Part shown: positions 31,479-38,821 of the stretch, piece by piece
Numbering within the stretch: position 1 is the stretch's first letter
Layout of the letters: the number at the start of each line of letters is the position of its first letter
Assembly (NCBI GenBank): GCA_937921595.1
Contig: CAKZTD010000106.1
Coordinates: 1 to 38,821 of the forward strand
Direction: 5' to 3'
From: an uncultured Saprospiraceae bacterium
GTDB lineage: Bacteria > Bacteroidota > Bacteroidia > Chitinophagales > Saprospiraceae
DNA: 38,821 nt
Notes under the pieces: model-generated
What the model saw: only the letters and a program-made list of their open reading frames with translations
Database searches by the model: none
Told to the model about the DNA's origin: nothing
Program-made: the position numbers and the translations under genes

Positions 31479-32448
31479 GGTAGACATAAAAGTATTTTTC
31501 AATTCAGATCGGGCTATACTGATCGCTTGTATTTTTATAGCCTTGATATTTTGGCTATTGGTCAAACTATCTCAGACTTTTTATACTTCGGCTGATTTTC
31601 AAATTGATTATCAGCTTCCAGTTGGTAAATCTTTTGTAGAGTCTCCACCGACCGAAGGTAAGGCTACGCTAAAAGGAACAGGCTGGGATCTGATGTCTTA
31701 TCAATTTGGTAATCTCAATTCCAATATTATTTTTGAAGTAAATGATGTTGCTTCTCAAGCGATTAATGCTGGCTTAGTCATCGACAAATTTCAGGAAACA
31801 CTTCCCAATGAAGTAGAGGTTTCTGATGTCAATATGGATTTCATTTTCATAAGAATAGAAAGTGAAACGGAGATGACTGTTCCCATTGTTTTAAATCAAA
31901 ACATTTCTATGGCACCTCAGTTTCAGTTTGCTGATAGTATTGTTTTTGAACCTGACCATGTTATTCTGACTGGTCCATCTACGGAAGTAGAATCTATTGA
32001 ACATTGGGAAACAGAGGTTTTAGAAATAAAAGAACTCAAGAAAGATCAAGTTCTCCAACTAAAACTAAAACCTTCTTTGAATAAAGAAATACATCTTTCT
32101 CAGGATGTTGTAACCGTCACGCTAAAGGTGGAACAATTTACCGAGCGTACGCTTTTTGTACCTATCACAATTAAAAATGCTCCTGATAGTTTGAAGACTT
32201 TCCCCGAACGAGCAAAACTCACTTGTGTCGTCGGTTTGAGTAAGTATAATGATATTAATAAAAACTCCTTCCAATTGGTTGCGGATCTCAAAGGCATTCC
32301 TTTGAATACTGAAAAAAATACCATCCCAGTTTTAGTGACCAAACAACCTGACTTTGTTCGTGCCGTTAATTTTCAACCACGTAGTGTTGAATTCTTTTTT
32401 GTGGAAGCTCGTGATACGGTGGTGACAATAGTTAGTGAGGAGGAGTGA
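31462..32448 (+). CDS. YbbR-like domain protein
   Basis: The 328-residue product has a short cytosolic N-terminus, a single membrane segment at about 18-37 (AILIACIFIALIFWLLVKLS) and an extracytoplasmic part made of YbbR-like beta repeats (VFEPDHVILTGPSTEVESIE near 150-170 is a clear one). In Firmicutes the YbbR protein CdaR regulates the diadenylate cyclase CdaA; no cyclase gene is next to it here, so that role is not implied. The start lies inside yajC (17-bp overlap). In many Bacteroidota coaE follows; here the next gene, 183 bp away, encodes an SPFH protein. Confidence 0.88.
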   Translation: MKIPNKVDIKVFFNSDRAILIACIFIALIFWLLVKLSQTFYTSADFQIDYQLPVGKSFVESPPTEGKATLKGTGWDLMSYQFGNLNSNIIFEVNDVASQAINAGLVIDKFQETLPNEVEVSDVNMDFIFIRIESETEMTVPIVLNQNISMAPQFQFADSIVFEPDHVILTGPSTEVESIEHWETEVLEIKELKKDQVLQLKLKPSLNKEIHLSQDVVTVTLKVEQFTERTLFVPITIKNAPDSLKTFPERAKLTCVVGLSKYNDINKNSFQLVADLKGIPLNTEKNTIPVLVTKQPDFVRAVNFQPRSVEFFFVEARDTVVTIVSEEE

Positions 32449-32471
32449 GGGCTTAATCTTTCTGGACGAAG

Positions 32472-32527
32472 CAATATTTTTCATTCCGAACGAAGCCAAG
32501 GAATACTCTGGTCGAGAAAAAGTATTG
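32472..32527. repeat. Nested palindromic intergenic element (REP/MITE-like)
   Basis: The outer arms CAATATTTTTC (32472-32482) and GAAAAAGTATTG (32516-32527) are near-perfect inverses with one bulged base. Inner arms ATTCC (32483-32487) and GGAAT (32500-32504) form a second stem. The inner text CATTCCGAACGAAG resembles dispersed repeats common between Bacteroidota genes (TCATTCCGAACGAAG...GGAAT). Only one copy is seen in this window. Confidence 0.5.
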
Positions 32528-32631
32528 TTACTGTCGTAAATTCTTGGCAATTAGTCAATAATTAGGTAAGTTTCAGATGTATTTAAAATACAAAACTCAC
32601 TAATTAACTAATCAATAAAATTTATAAACTT

Positions 32632-33579
32632 ATGGGCGACTTACCAGTTCTTATAATTCCTTTATTATTATTTGGAGCCTTTATAATTTTCTCTGGCTTA
32701 TTTACCGTTCGTCAGCAGACTGCTGCTGTTGTTCAACGACTAGGAAAATTTCAAAGTATCCGCCAAGCAGGCTTACAATTTAAAGTGCCATTTATTGACA
32801 CCATTGCTGGTCGGATGAATTTAAAAATTCAGCAATTGGATGTAAATGTTGAAACCAAAACACTAGATGATGTATTCGTTCGACTTAAAGTTTCCGTACA
32901 ATTCCGAGTATTGCAAGATGCGATTTATGATGCGTTTTATAAATTGGAAAACTCTCATGAACAGATTACTGCTTATGTCTTCGATGTAGTCCGAGCAGAA
33001 GTTCCAAAAATGAAACTAGATGATGTTTTTGTAAAGAAAGATGATGTCGCTGTTGCGATCATGCGTGAATTACAAGAAGCAATGAATGACTATGGCTATG
33101 GTATCGTAAAAGCATTGGTTACGGATATCGATCCAGATCAAGCAGTGAAACATGCGATGAATCGTATTAATGCTGCTGAACGTGAAAAACTTGCTGCTGA
33201 ATATGATGGTGAAGCGGAACGTATCCGAATCGTTGCTCGTGCACAAGCGGAAGCAGAAAGTAAAAAACTTCAAGGTCAGGGTATTGCGGATCAACGTAGA
33301 GAAATTGCCAGAGGTTTGGAAGAATCTGTTGAGGTTTTAAATCAGGTGGGCATTAATTCTCAGGAAGCTTCAGCTTTGATTGTGATCACTCAGCATTATG
33401 ATACCTTGCAATCTCTTGGAGAACACACAAATAGTAATTTGATTTTGATGCCTAATGCTCCAACGGCAGCATCGGATATGCTGAATCAAATGGTAACTTC
33501 TTTTACAGCTTCTTCTCAAGTGTTGGATGCGATAAAGGAAGGTAATAATAAAACTCCTCCACGTTTAAAAGGAGAATAG
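32632..33579 (+). CDS. SPFH/band-7 (stomatin-like) membrane protein
   Basis: This 315-residue protein has one N-terminal membrane segment (about 5-25), then a band-7 domain (about 25-185) with TVRQQTAAVVQRLGKFQSIR, AGLQFKVPFIDT and VFVRLKVSVQFRV. A charged coiled coil follows (about 180-230, AAEREKLAAEYDGEAERIRI and AQAEAESKKLQGQG). It resembles plant HIR proteins and bacterial stomatin-like proteins, which oligomerise into membrane scaffolds. No NfeD-type partner is adjacent. A strong terminator follows. The gene is on the same strand as ybbR but is separated from it by a palindromic repeat, so it probably has its own promoter. Confidence 0.9.
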   Translation: MGDLPVLIIPLLLFGAFIIFSGLFTVRQQTAAVVQRLGKFQSIRQAGLQFKVPFIDTIAGRMNLKIQQLDVNVETKTLDDVFVRLKVSVQFRVLQDAIYDAFYKLENSHEQITAYVFDVVRAEVPKMKLDDVFVKKDDVAVAIMRELQEAMNDYGYGIVKALVTDIDPDQAVKHAMNRINAAEREKLAAEYDGEAERIRIVARAQAEAESKKLQGQGIADQRREIARGLEESVEVLNQVGINSQEASALIVITQHYDTLQSLGEHTNSNLILMPNAPTAASDMLNQMVTSFTASSQVLDAIKEGNNKTPPRLKGE

Positions 33580-33611
33580 ATTTTTATAAAAAATCAGTAT
33601 TAAGAAAATAA

Positions 33612-33650
33612 AAAGAGGCCTTTGAGTATTCAAAGGCCTCTTTATTTTTA
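33612..33650. terminator. Bidirectional terminator after the SPFH gene
   Basis: A perfect 14-bp stem (AAAGAGGCCTTTGA at 33612-33625, TCAAAGGCCTCTTT at 33630-33643) has loop GTAT and is followed by ATTTTTA. The A-rich left flank lets it also serve the converging minus-strand gene at 33688. Confidence 0.88.
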
Positions 33651-33687
33651 TACACTAAAAATGAAATGTTTTGGTATTTCATTTTTT

Positions 33688-34248
33688 TTAAGATCGTTTT
33701 AATTTAATTGGAATTGACCAAACCACTTCGACAGTTTCCCCTTTATGCTTTCCAGGAATCCATCTAATATTATCATCATTCATTTTTTGAACAAGAGCTT
33801 CCACATTAGCTGACCCAGGAATAGTTACACCCCCAAGTCCTTTTTGAGTTCCAATATTTTTAAGTGTTCCATCTTTAGCGATCGTAAACCAGACAACTAC
33901 AGATGTCATTATTCCATCGTCCGTTTTCTCTGGATATTCAAGATTATTTTCAACATAAGTTAAAAAGGATTTGACCGCACAATTCTCTCGAAGTACTTTC
34001 TTATTTACCAGACTGTTTTTACCATTCGAAATAATTCCTTCGCAATCACTGTTTGGAAAACGAGGCATCTCCTCTACTCTTCTGTATACACCGTTTTCGT
34101 TTTTTGGATATCTTTCATCTTCTACTATTTCCTCCTCCTCTATTATTTCCATGTCTTGAAAAACAGGTTGATCATCTGCCTGGGCAAAAATATTCAAAGA
34201 TAGAAATAACATAAAAATGATGGATTGAAATATTTTTTGTTTTTTCAT
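33688..34248 (-). CDS. Secreted TonB C-terminal-domain-like protein, third of a tandem triad
   Basis: I chose the ATG at 34248 (186 residues) because the signal peptide MKKQKIFQSIIFMLFLSLNI starts there; an ATG at 34287 overlaps the previous stop as ATGA and is the alternative, with 13 more residues. After a cleavage-like FAQ site, an acidic stretch (about 36-45) stands where the sisters have polyproline. Then comes EEMPRFPNSDCEG with Cys69, Cys90, and a TonB-like fold: NNLEYPEKT, VVVWFTIAKDGTLKNI, IRWIPGKHKG, VVWSIPIKLK. It is the most divergent of three paralogues and lacks the third Cys. TonB C-terminal domains contact TonB-dependent receptors, but without a membrane anchor this protein cannot transmit energy in the usual way. 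Confidence 0.8.
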   Translation of the reverse strand: MKKQKIFQSIIFMLFLSLNIFAQADDQPVFQDMEIIEEEEIVEDERYPKNENGVYRRVEEMPRFPNSDCEGIISNGKNSLVNKKVLRENCAVKSFLTYVENNLEYPEKTDDGIMTSVVVWFTIAKDGTLKNIGTQKGLGGVTIPGSANVEALVQKMNDDNIRWIPGKHKGETVEVVWSIPIKLKRS

Positions 34249-34283
34249 TTTAGATTTATTTTTAAATGTCAAATTATTTGGAT

Positions 34284-34787
34284 TCATTTAGGTAAAACAA
34301 ACTCAACAGGAAAAACCATTTGAACTTTTACTGGCCTCCTCCTTTTCTTCCTTGAGAATTGCCAACCAACATTTTCTTTTCGCATTTTTGTAAATACAGC
34401 CAAAGCAGCATTTCCGCAACCTGCTCCAATATCTTTAAGAATCTTTTCATCAGAAACAGATCCATCTTTTTCTATAACAAATTGAATAATCACATCTCCT
34501 TCTACTTTATTCTTTATTGCTGATTCAGGATATACTATATATTTTTCGATATAAGCATCTAGTTTTTCATTACTACATTTTCGCCGAAGTTCTAAACTAT
34601 CTATATCATTACATCCTGGAAATACAGGAAAATCCGAAGATTCCATAACTTTAAATATTGCCTCTCGAGAAGGCGGAGGTGGTGGCGAAGGAGGTGGTGG
34701 TGGTGGTTTAGATACAGGGGCTTGTGCCATTACACTCCCGGCAATTATTAATAAAAGCAAGCTTAACAAAAAAAGTATTTTTTTCAT
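34284..34787 (-). CDS. Secreted TonB C-terminal-domain-like protein, second of the triad
   Basis: The 167-residue product has a signal-peptide-like N-terminus (1-22, SVMAQ), then a proline-rich spacer (28-39 nearly all Pro), then a TonB-type C-terminal domain. Visible hallmarks are FPVFPGC with Cys59, RRKC with Cys71, YIVYPESAIKNKVEGDVIIQ, FVIEKDGSVSDEKILKDIG, GAGCG with Cys124 and a basic strand RKKRRRPVKVQMVFPVEF. Classical TonB has an uncleaved N-terminal anchor bound to ExbBD; here the AQ site suggests cleavage, so the protein would be free in the periplasm, or the segment stays as an anchor. The stop overlaps a possible start of the next gene as ATGA, so the genes are probably one transcript. 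Confidence 0.83.
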   Translation of the reverse strand: MKKILFLLSLLLLIIAGSVMAQAPVSKPPPPPPSPPPPPSREAIFKVMESSDFPVFPGCNDIDSLELRRKCSNEKLDAYIEKYIVYPESAIKNKVEGDVIIQFVIEKDGSVSDEKILKDIGAGCGNAALAVFTKMRKENVGWQFSRKKRRRPVKVQMVFPVEFVLPK

Positions 34788-34883
34788 CCTTAATTTTTCT
34801 TTAGCTACTAAATTAAAGAAAGAAATACTGAAGAGTCTCCCTTCGAAGCCTATTCAAAGGTTTTTAAAAGTTGATTTCTATTT

Positions 34884-35357
34884 TTATAATTTAAACATAA
34901 TCGGTAAATTAAATTGCACTGCTTTAGCTGTCCCTCTTTGCTTTCCTGGCTCCCATAAAATACCAGTTTCATTCATTTTTTCAATCACTGCCAAACCTGC
35001 TTTGCCACAGTTAGCTCCTATGTCTCTTATAATCTTTGCCCCTTTTAATGTACCATCTTTTTCAACTACAAATTGAACAACTACTTTTCCTTCTACTTTA
35101 TTATCTTTTGCTAGTTTAGGATATTCTAAATTTTCATAAACAAAGGATAAAAGTTTTTCATCTGCACATTTTCTCTTTTCACTAATATTCTCAATTTCTC
35201 TACAACCCGGAAAATAAGGCATTTCCTCAACCACCATAAAAATATCTTCTGACACAACTGGAGGAGGCGGAGGAGGTGGTGCATCAACTTCTATTTGAGC
35301 AAACACTCCAACTACAAAAAGCATAAACATGCTTACTAAAGGAATTATCTTATCCAT
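34884..35357 (-). CDS. Secreted TonB C-terminal-domain-like protein, first of the triad
   Basis: The 157-residue product has a signal-peptide-like segment (1-20, GVFAQ), seven prolines (27-33), then the family block EEMPYFPGC (Cys52), KRKCADEKLL (Cys64), YENLEYPKLAKDNKVEGKVV, QFVVEKDGTLKGAKIIRDIG, ANCG (Cys117), LWEPGKQRGTAKAVQFNLPI. This is the most canonical copy; very similar blocks occur in proteins annotated as energy transducer TonB in Bacteroidota. It starts 100 bp after the end of the type B surface protein gene on the same strand, so the four genes may be co-transcribed. No exbB, exbD or TonB-dependent receptor gene is nearby. Confidence 0.85.
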   Translation of the reverse strand: MDKIIPLVSMFMLFVVGVFAQIEVDAPPPPPPPVVSEDIFMVVEEMPYFPGCREIENISEKRKCADEKLLSFVYENLEYPKLAKDNKVEGKVVVQFVVEKDGTLKGAKIIRDIGANCGKAGLAVIEKMNETGILWEPGKQRGTAKAVQFNLPIMFKL

Positions 35358-35456
35358 ATTTTTTTGAATTGTATTTTTCAGTATTCAGAAAATGATTTTC
35401 CAACGTTTATTTTATAAAATGATAATTCGCAAGAAAAAACATCACTTAAAAGTATT

Positions 35457-38372
35457 CTATTTCAACAAAGTAACATTTCCTTTTTTATAATACTCCTCTC
35501 CTCCTACGCATCGGGCGGTTAAATAAAAACCATAAGAATCTGGAGATAGTAATTTACCTTTAAACGTACCATCCCAACCAATATTTTGATCGAAAGATTC
35601 AAACATTTTTTGTCCCCATCGATTATAAATAACCAAATGCATTTCTTCAATATTATTCCCCATCAAACGAAGCACATCATTTTCACCATCACCATTTGGA
35701 GTAAAGGCATTCGGAAAGAAAATATTAGGATCATCACAAGGCCCAACTTGTACAACGACTAAAAATTGTATATCATTTGTACATCCATCTTCATCGACAA
35801 TGGTCAAAGTATAAACGGTTGTCTCTTCTGGAAAAACCAAAGGATTAGAAATCGTCGGATCACTCAGTGTACTTGAGTTTTCCCAATCATAAGTATACCC
35901 ATCGTCTACTGTTGTAAAAATCTGGGTTGTATCTCCTGGAGCAATCGTATCCGAATCTACATAACCATCCAAAGGAGGTTCAAAAGTATTATCAATATTT
36001 ACTTCAACACTTTCGACAAACGTACAACCATATTGATCTTCAATAGTAACCATGTAAGTTATATTTTGACTTGGAAAAGCCAAAGGACTTGAAATATTCG
36101 TGGCGCTCAAACCATCTGGAGGTGCCCAAGAATAAGTCACGTTCATAACTGGATCAGGATTTAAAAGAATGGAATCATTACTACAAATCAATTCAGCATC
36201 AGGGATCATTCCTTCAAAGAATATCTGAACTTCAAGAGGTCGTGAAATGGTACTCGAGCAACCTTCCTCATCTGTAATTTCCAAGCTTATGACATAAGAG
36301 CCATTCGCAGAAACAGACATCGTTGGGTTTTGTGCATTGTCGGTTTCTATAACTGATCCTCCCAAACTAATCGTCCAATCCCAAGTAAAACTAAGTCCAC
36401 CTTCATGTGTCGATGAATCAGTCAATGCTATTTCAAAAAAGTCAGTACAAGAAACGACGTCAAAACCAAAATTTGGAAATAATACCGGTGGATCAATATA
36501 GAATTCCTGAAAAGCGGTGTCTATACAAAATGCACCATTATCTACAACCAGCATCACGGTATAAGTTCCAGTATCCGAATAAATATAATTTGGATTTTCA
36601 ATATCAGAACTAGCACTTGGGTTAAAAGGATCATTAAAAGTCCAAGTGTAATTATCTGCATTAAAACTTCCATTGGTAAATATCACCTCAAAGTCACAAG
36701 GAACTTCAGCAGTAAATGCTGCAGCAATCGTATCAAGCACTACCGTAACGGTATCGTATAATTCACACTGTCCTTGATTATCTATGAACACAACATAGGT
36801 TGTTGTTTCTGTTGGAGAAGCAATGGGTGTAGGTGAAGCCGGATTATCCAAACCATCAGGAGGCGACCACATATAAGTCACTCCGGGAAGAGGATTTGGA
36901 TTTAAAGGAACCTCACTACCAAAGCAGACACTTACTTCGTCGGGAAAAGAATCTTCGGTAAAAACATTAGCAGGAAAGGTCTGCGAAAATTCTTGAGTAC
37001 ATCCATTGGTAGCTGTAATTATTAAAGTCAAAATGACAGTACTACTTGTAGTCACAACAAACGTAGGATTCTGTTCATTAGAAGTTGCTAATAAATTATT
37101 ATCAAGATCCGCTAAAACCCAAGACCAACTTTCTACATCGACAATGGTATCATAAGATAAATCCGACACATTGATGGTCAGACTATCCGTACAATTTGCA
37201 TAGGCAAAATCAAAGTCTGCAAACAAAGAAGGCAACTGTAAATTGATTACAGAGTTAGTCGTATCGGTACACATTAAACCAGGATTGGCAATCAAGACCA
37301 CATCATAAGTTCCAGTATCTGAAAAAGTATAAGTAGGACTGATTTCAGTAGAACAAGAATCCGGATTTGCAGGGTCATTAAAATACCATTTGTAACTATT
37401 TGCTCCTAAGCTTTCATTGTTAAAAGTTACAGTCAAACCTTCACAAATAATTTCTGGAGAAAAGAAAGCAGCATTCGGTTGTCCACATAAACCAACGTTG
37501 TATTGAAAATCTCTTCGAGTAGTCGAAATCAAAACACCATTTCTATATTCCTCTAAACAAATTCCTACTACAAATTGTCCAATGGTATTTGGTGTCCCGG
37601 TTAGCAATCCTGTATTTATATCAATTGCCAAAGGAGTCCCTCCAAGAACATTGTCCAAGCTATAAGGTGGATTAACCCATACTACTTCCTGAGGAATGGT
37701 TTGTTCAAATGGCAAAGGTTGTGGTGTTGCAGGTGTCGCTCCATCGAAAGGAGTACACAATCGATAAACAATAGAATCACCATCAATATCGGTTGCTGAT
37801 TGATCAAAACTTATGGGTTGATTGACACAAATATAGATGGGTGGCCTTTGATTAAATACGGCACTACTATTACATTCATCCAATGCGGTTTCAGAAATAC
37901 TCACGCCAAATGTTGCTCCCGTATCCAATGGATCTACAATGTTAGCAATAGAGAAATTTCGACAACATCGCTGATAGATTAACTGGTAACCACCAGGTAT
38001 TTGAGGAAGGTTTTTAGTTGCTGTATAAGTAGTTGTATGTACACAGACGGGATTGATCACTGCCAAACACGGATCAGATAGAATCTCTTCCAGAGTATCA
38101 TTCAACATTGGGTCAAAAGGGATGAAAAGGCTGTCTATCAGTGTACCAAAGGAATTGTAAATTCCGATCCTCGCTGGATCATCAAAGAAGGCTGCTGGAT
38201 TCCCGTTGATACAATCTCTAAAAATGATGAGTTCAATTTCATACTGATCATTTCCCAAACAGGTATACGTCATTTCTCCTCCTACGATATGCGTGGCATA
38301 GGATTGTAAAGGCATAAAAGCCATAAAAAGGAAGAAAAACGTGATTAATTGATATCGTAACTTAGTTATCAT
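35457..38372 (-). CDS. PKD-repeat surface protein with T9SS type B sorting domain
   Basis: The 971-residue product has a signal peptide (1-26, LQSYA) followed by THIVGGEMTYTCLGNDQYEI, the start of an N-terminal domain (27 to about 295) found in many Bacteroidota gliding-motility-associated proteins. It includes RDCINGNP, YQRCCRN and a cadherin-like DIDGDSIVYRL, AIDINTGLLTGTP stretch. PKD and Ig-like modules follow (about 300-875), several with the YTFSDTGTYDVVL pattern, and pairs ending MWSPPDGLDNPASPTPIASP. The C-terminus (883-971) is a type B/CHU_C sorting domain: FFPNAFTPNGDGENDVLRL, YNRWGQKMFES, IGWDGTFKGK and YYKKGNVTLLK. It is probably T9SS-exported and exposed on the surface; the ligand is unknown. 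It precedes three TonB-like genes on the same strand and has no sprF-like partner. Confidence 0.9.
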   Translation of the reverse strand: MITKLRYQLITFFFLFMAFMPLQSYATHIVGGEMTYTCLGNDQYEIELIIFRDCINGNPAAFFDDPARIGIYNSFGTLIDSLFIPFDPMLNDTLEEILSDPCLAVINPVCVHTTTYTATKNLPQIPGGYQLIYQRCCRNFSIANIVDPLDTGATFGVSISETALDECNSSAVFNQRPPIYICVNQPISFDQSATDIDGDSIVYRLCTPFDGATPATPQPLPFEQTIPQEVVWVNPPYSLDNVLGGTPLAIDINTGLLTGTPNTIGQFVVGICLEEYRNGVLISTTRRDFQYNVGLCGQPNAAFFSPEIICEGLTVTFNNESLGANSYKWYFNDPANPDSCSTEISPTYTFSDTGTYDVVLIANPGLMCTDTTNSVINLQLPSLFADFDFAYANCTDSLTINVSDLSYDTIVDVESWSWVLADLDNNLLATSNEQNPTFVVTTSSTVILTLIITATNGCTQEFSQTFPANVFTEDSFPDEVSVCFGSEVPLNPNPLPGVTYMWSPPDGLDNPASPTPIASPTETTTYVVFIDNQGQCELYDTVTVVLDTIAAAFTAEVPCDFEVIFTNGSFNADNYTWTFNDPFNPSASSDIENPNYIYSDTGTYTVMLVVDNGAFCIDTAFQEFYIDPPVLFPNFGFDVVSCTDFFEIALTDSSTHEGGLSFTWDWTISLGGSVIETDNAQNPTMSVSANGSYVISLEITDEEGCSSTISRPLEVQIFFEGMIPDAELICSNDSILLNPDPVMNVTYSWAPPDGLSATNISSPLAFPSQNITYMVTIEDQYGCTFVESVEVNIDNTFEPPLDGYVDSDTIAPGDTTQIFTTVDDGYTYDWENSSTLSDPTISNPLVFPEETTVYTLTIVDEDGCTNDIQFLVVVQVGPCDDPNIFFPNAFTPNGDGENDVLRLMGNNIEEMHLVIYNRWGQKMFESFDQNIGWDGTFKGKLLSPDSYGFYLTARCVGGEEYYKKGNVTLLK

Positions 38373-38666
38373 AAGTAGTTCTAGTTAGGAAAGCTTCGCA
38401 TTGATTAGTGTTGCTAAAATACTATTATTGTTGGCATTCTACAACGAAAATCAGGGAAAATAGGGACGTATAGCTTTCAAATCAGCGGATCAGCTATTTT
38501 GAGATGTGATTATAGTGAGGTCATTAATTATTTCTTTTATGAAAGACTAAACAAAACTCACCGTCGAGAAGAAGAGAAAACCTTGAAAGGATAAATTTAA
38601 AATGCTCTAGGTTTATTCTTTTCCCTTCGCGATTTATTAAAAATCTTTCTATTGACAGATGGTTTA
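38373..38666. other. Intergenic region, 294 bp, no gene seen
   Basis: The region lies between the end of the CoA-transferase gene and the start of the surface protein gene, both on the minus strand. I found no frame with coding character, no convincing terminator and no exact TAnnTTTG box on the minus strand. Confidence 0.45.
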
Positions 38667-38821
38667 TTAATCTAAAATAGAAAAAGCGACGGTTTTCACC
38701 CGTTTTGATTGCTCTCCTGAATCTAGCTGCTCTTCTAAAATCATATCTTTTGCTAAAGGGTTTTCAAAGACTTCTTCCATCGTTCGAATTTGCCCTGCAG
38801 GAACAGTATGTGATAGTAGTC
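38667..38821 (-). CDS. CaiB/BaiF family III CoA-transferase (C-terminal 50 residues, cut by window edge)
   Basis: The frame is open from the right edge to a TAA at 38669-38667. The last 50 residues include HTVPAGQIRTMEEVFENPLA and then KDMI, which match the C-terminal pattern of family III CoA-transferases (GVPAGPxxTxxEVxxDPxxxAR). These enzymes move CoA between carboxylic acids. The catalytic Asp and the Rossmann part are outside the window, so substrate and symbol cannot be given. The short tail after the motif is typical of the end of the family. Confidence 0.7.
   Translation of the reverse strand, partial: LLSHTVPAGQIRTMEEVFENPLAKDMILEEQLDSGEQSKRVKTVAFSILD

Noticed and set aside
32332-32550. 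72-codon minus-strand frame over the end of ybbR and the palindromic element
   Set aside because: It overlaps the ybbR coding end in antisense, has no recognisable domain, and its other half is repeat DNA.

Overview
The window is AT-rich chromosomal DNA from a member of the Bacteroidota, most likely a free-living Saprospiria- or Cytophagia-like bacterium. The evidence is five secreted proteins with type IX secretion system (T9SS) C-terminal sorting domains, a PorP/SprF protein, SprB and PKD-type repeats, the DUF1573-yajC-ybbR cluster, several lipoproteins, and -7 boxes of the TAnnTTTG type. This placement rests on protein families read by eye, with no rRNA and no database search.

Layout from left to right. 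1-5575 (minus): a 1675-residue modular surface protein (CUB-like, PKD, two P-domains, eight SprB repeats, type B sorting domain), followed in the same direction by the start of a PorP/SprF gene that runs off the left edge. This is the familiar pairing of a large T9SS adhesin with its SprF-like partner. 5785-9637: a small secreted protein, an alpha/beta hydrolase, a small HTH-like protein, the tRNA methyltransferase TrmN6 and a lipoprotein, separated by clear terminators. 9737-13437: a divergent starch-use pair, made of a secreted protein with an amylase-associated N-terminal domain and a GH13 alpha-amylase, both with type A sorting domains. 13442-16040 (minus): rimM, a lipoprotein and mnmA, so two RNA-maturation genes flank a lipoprotein.

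16278-28136 (minus) is one 3952-residue protein that fills almost a third of the window. It carries three internal repeat families: nine HYR-like units, three Asp-rich units and 22 PKD-like units. The first and third families share the same 82-residue period. Part of the PKD-like array is a four-fold two-unit higher-order repeat of exactly 492 bp. It ends in a type B sorting domain.

28475-33579: rlpA (plus), shikimate kinase (minus), then DUF1573 lipoprotein, yajC, ybbR and an SPFH/band-7 protein (plus). 33688-38372 (minus): a third type B surface protein followed by three paralogous TonB-C-terminal-domain proteins with cleavable-looking signal peptides. 38667-38821 (minus): the last 50 codons of a family III CoA-transferase.

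Much of the coding capacity serves the cell surface: T9SS cargo, a PorP/SprF protein, TonB-like periplasmic proteins, RlpA, and YajC for Sec export. The rest is housekeeping. I saw no CRISPR array, insertion sequence, prophage, rRNA or intact tRNA. The most unusual items are the giant triple-repeat adhesin, the TonB-like triad, the small HTH-like protein, and a palindromic intergenic element near 32.5 kb.
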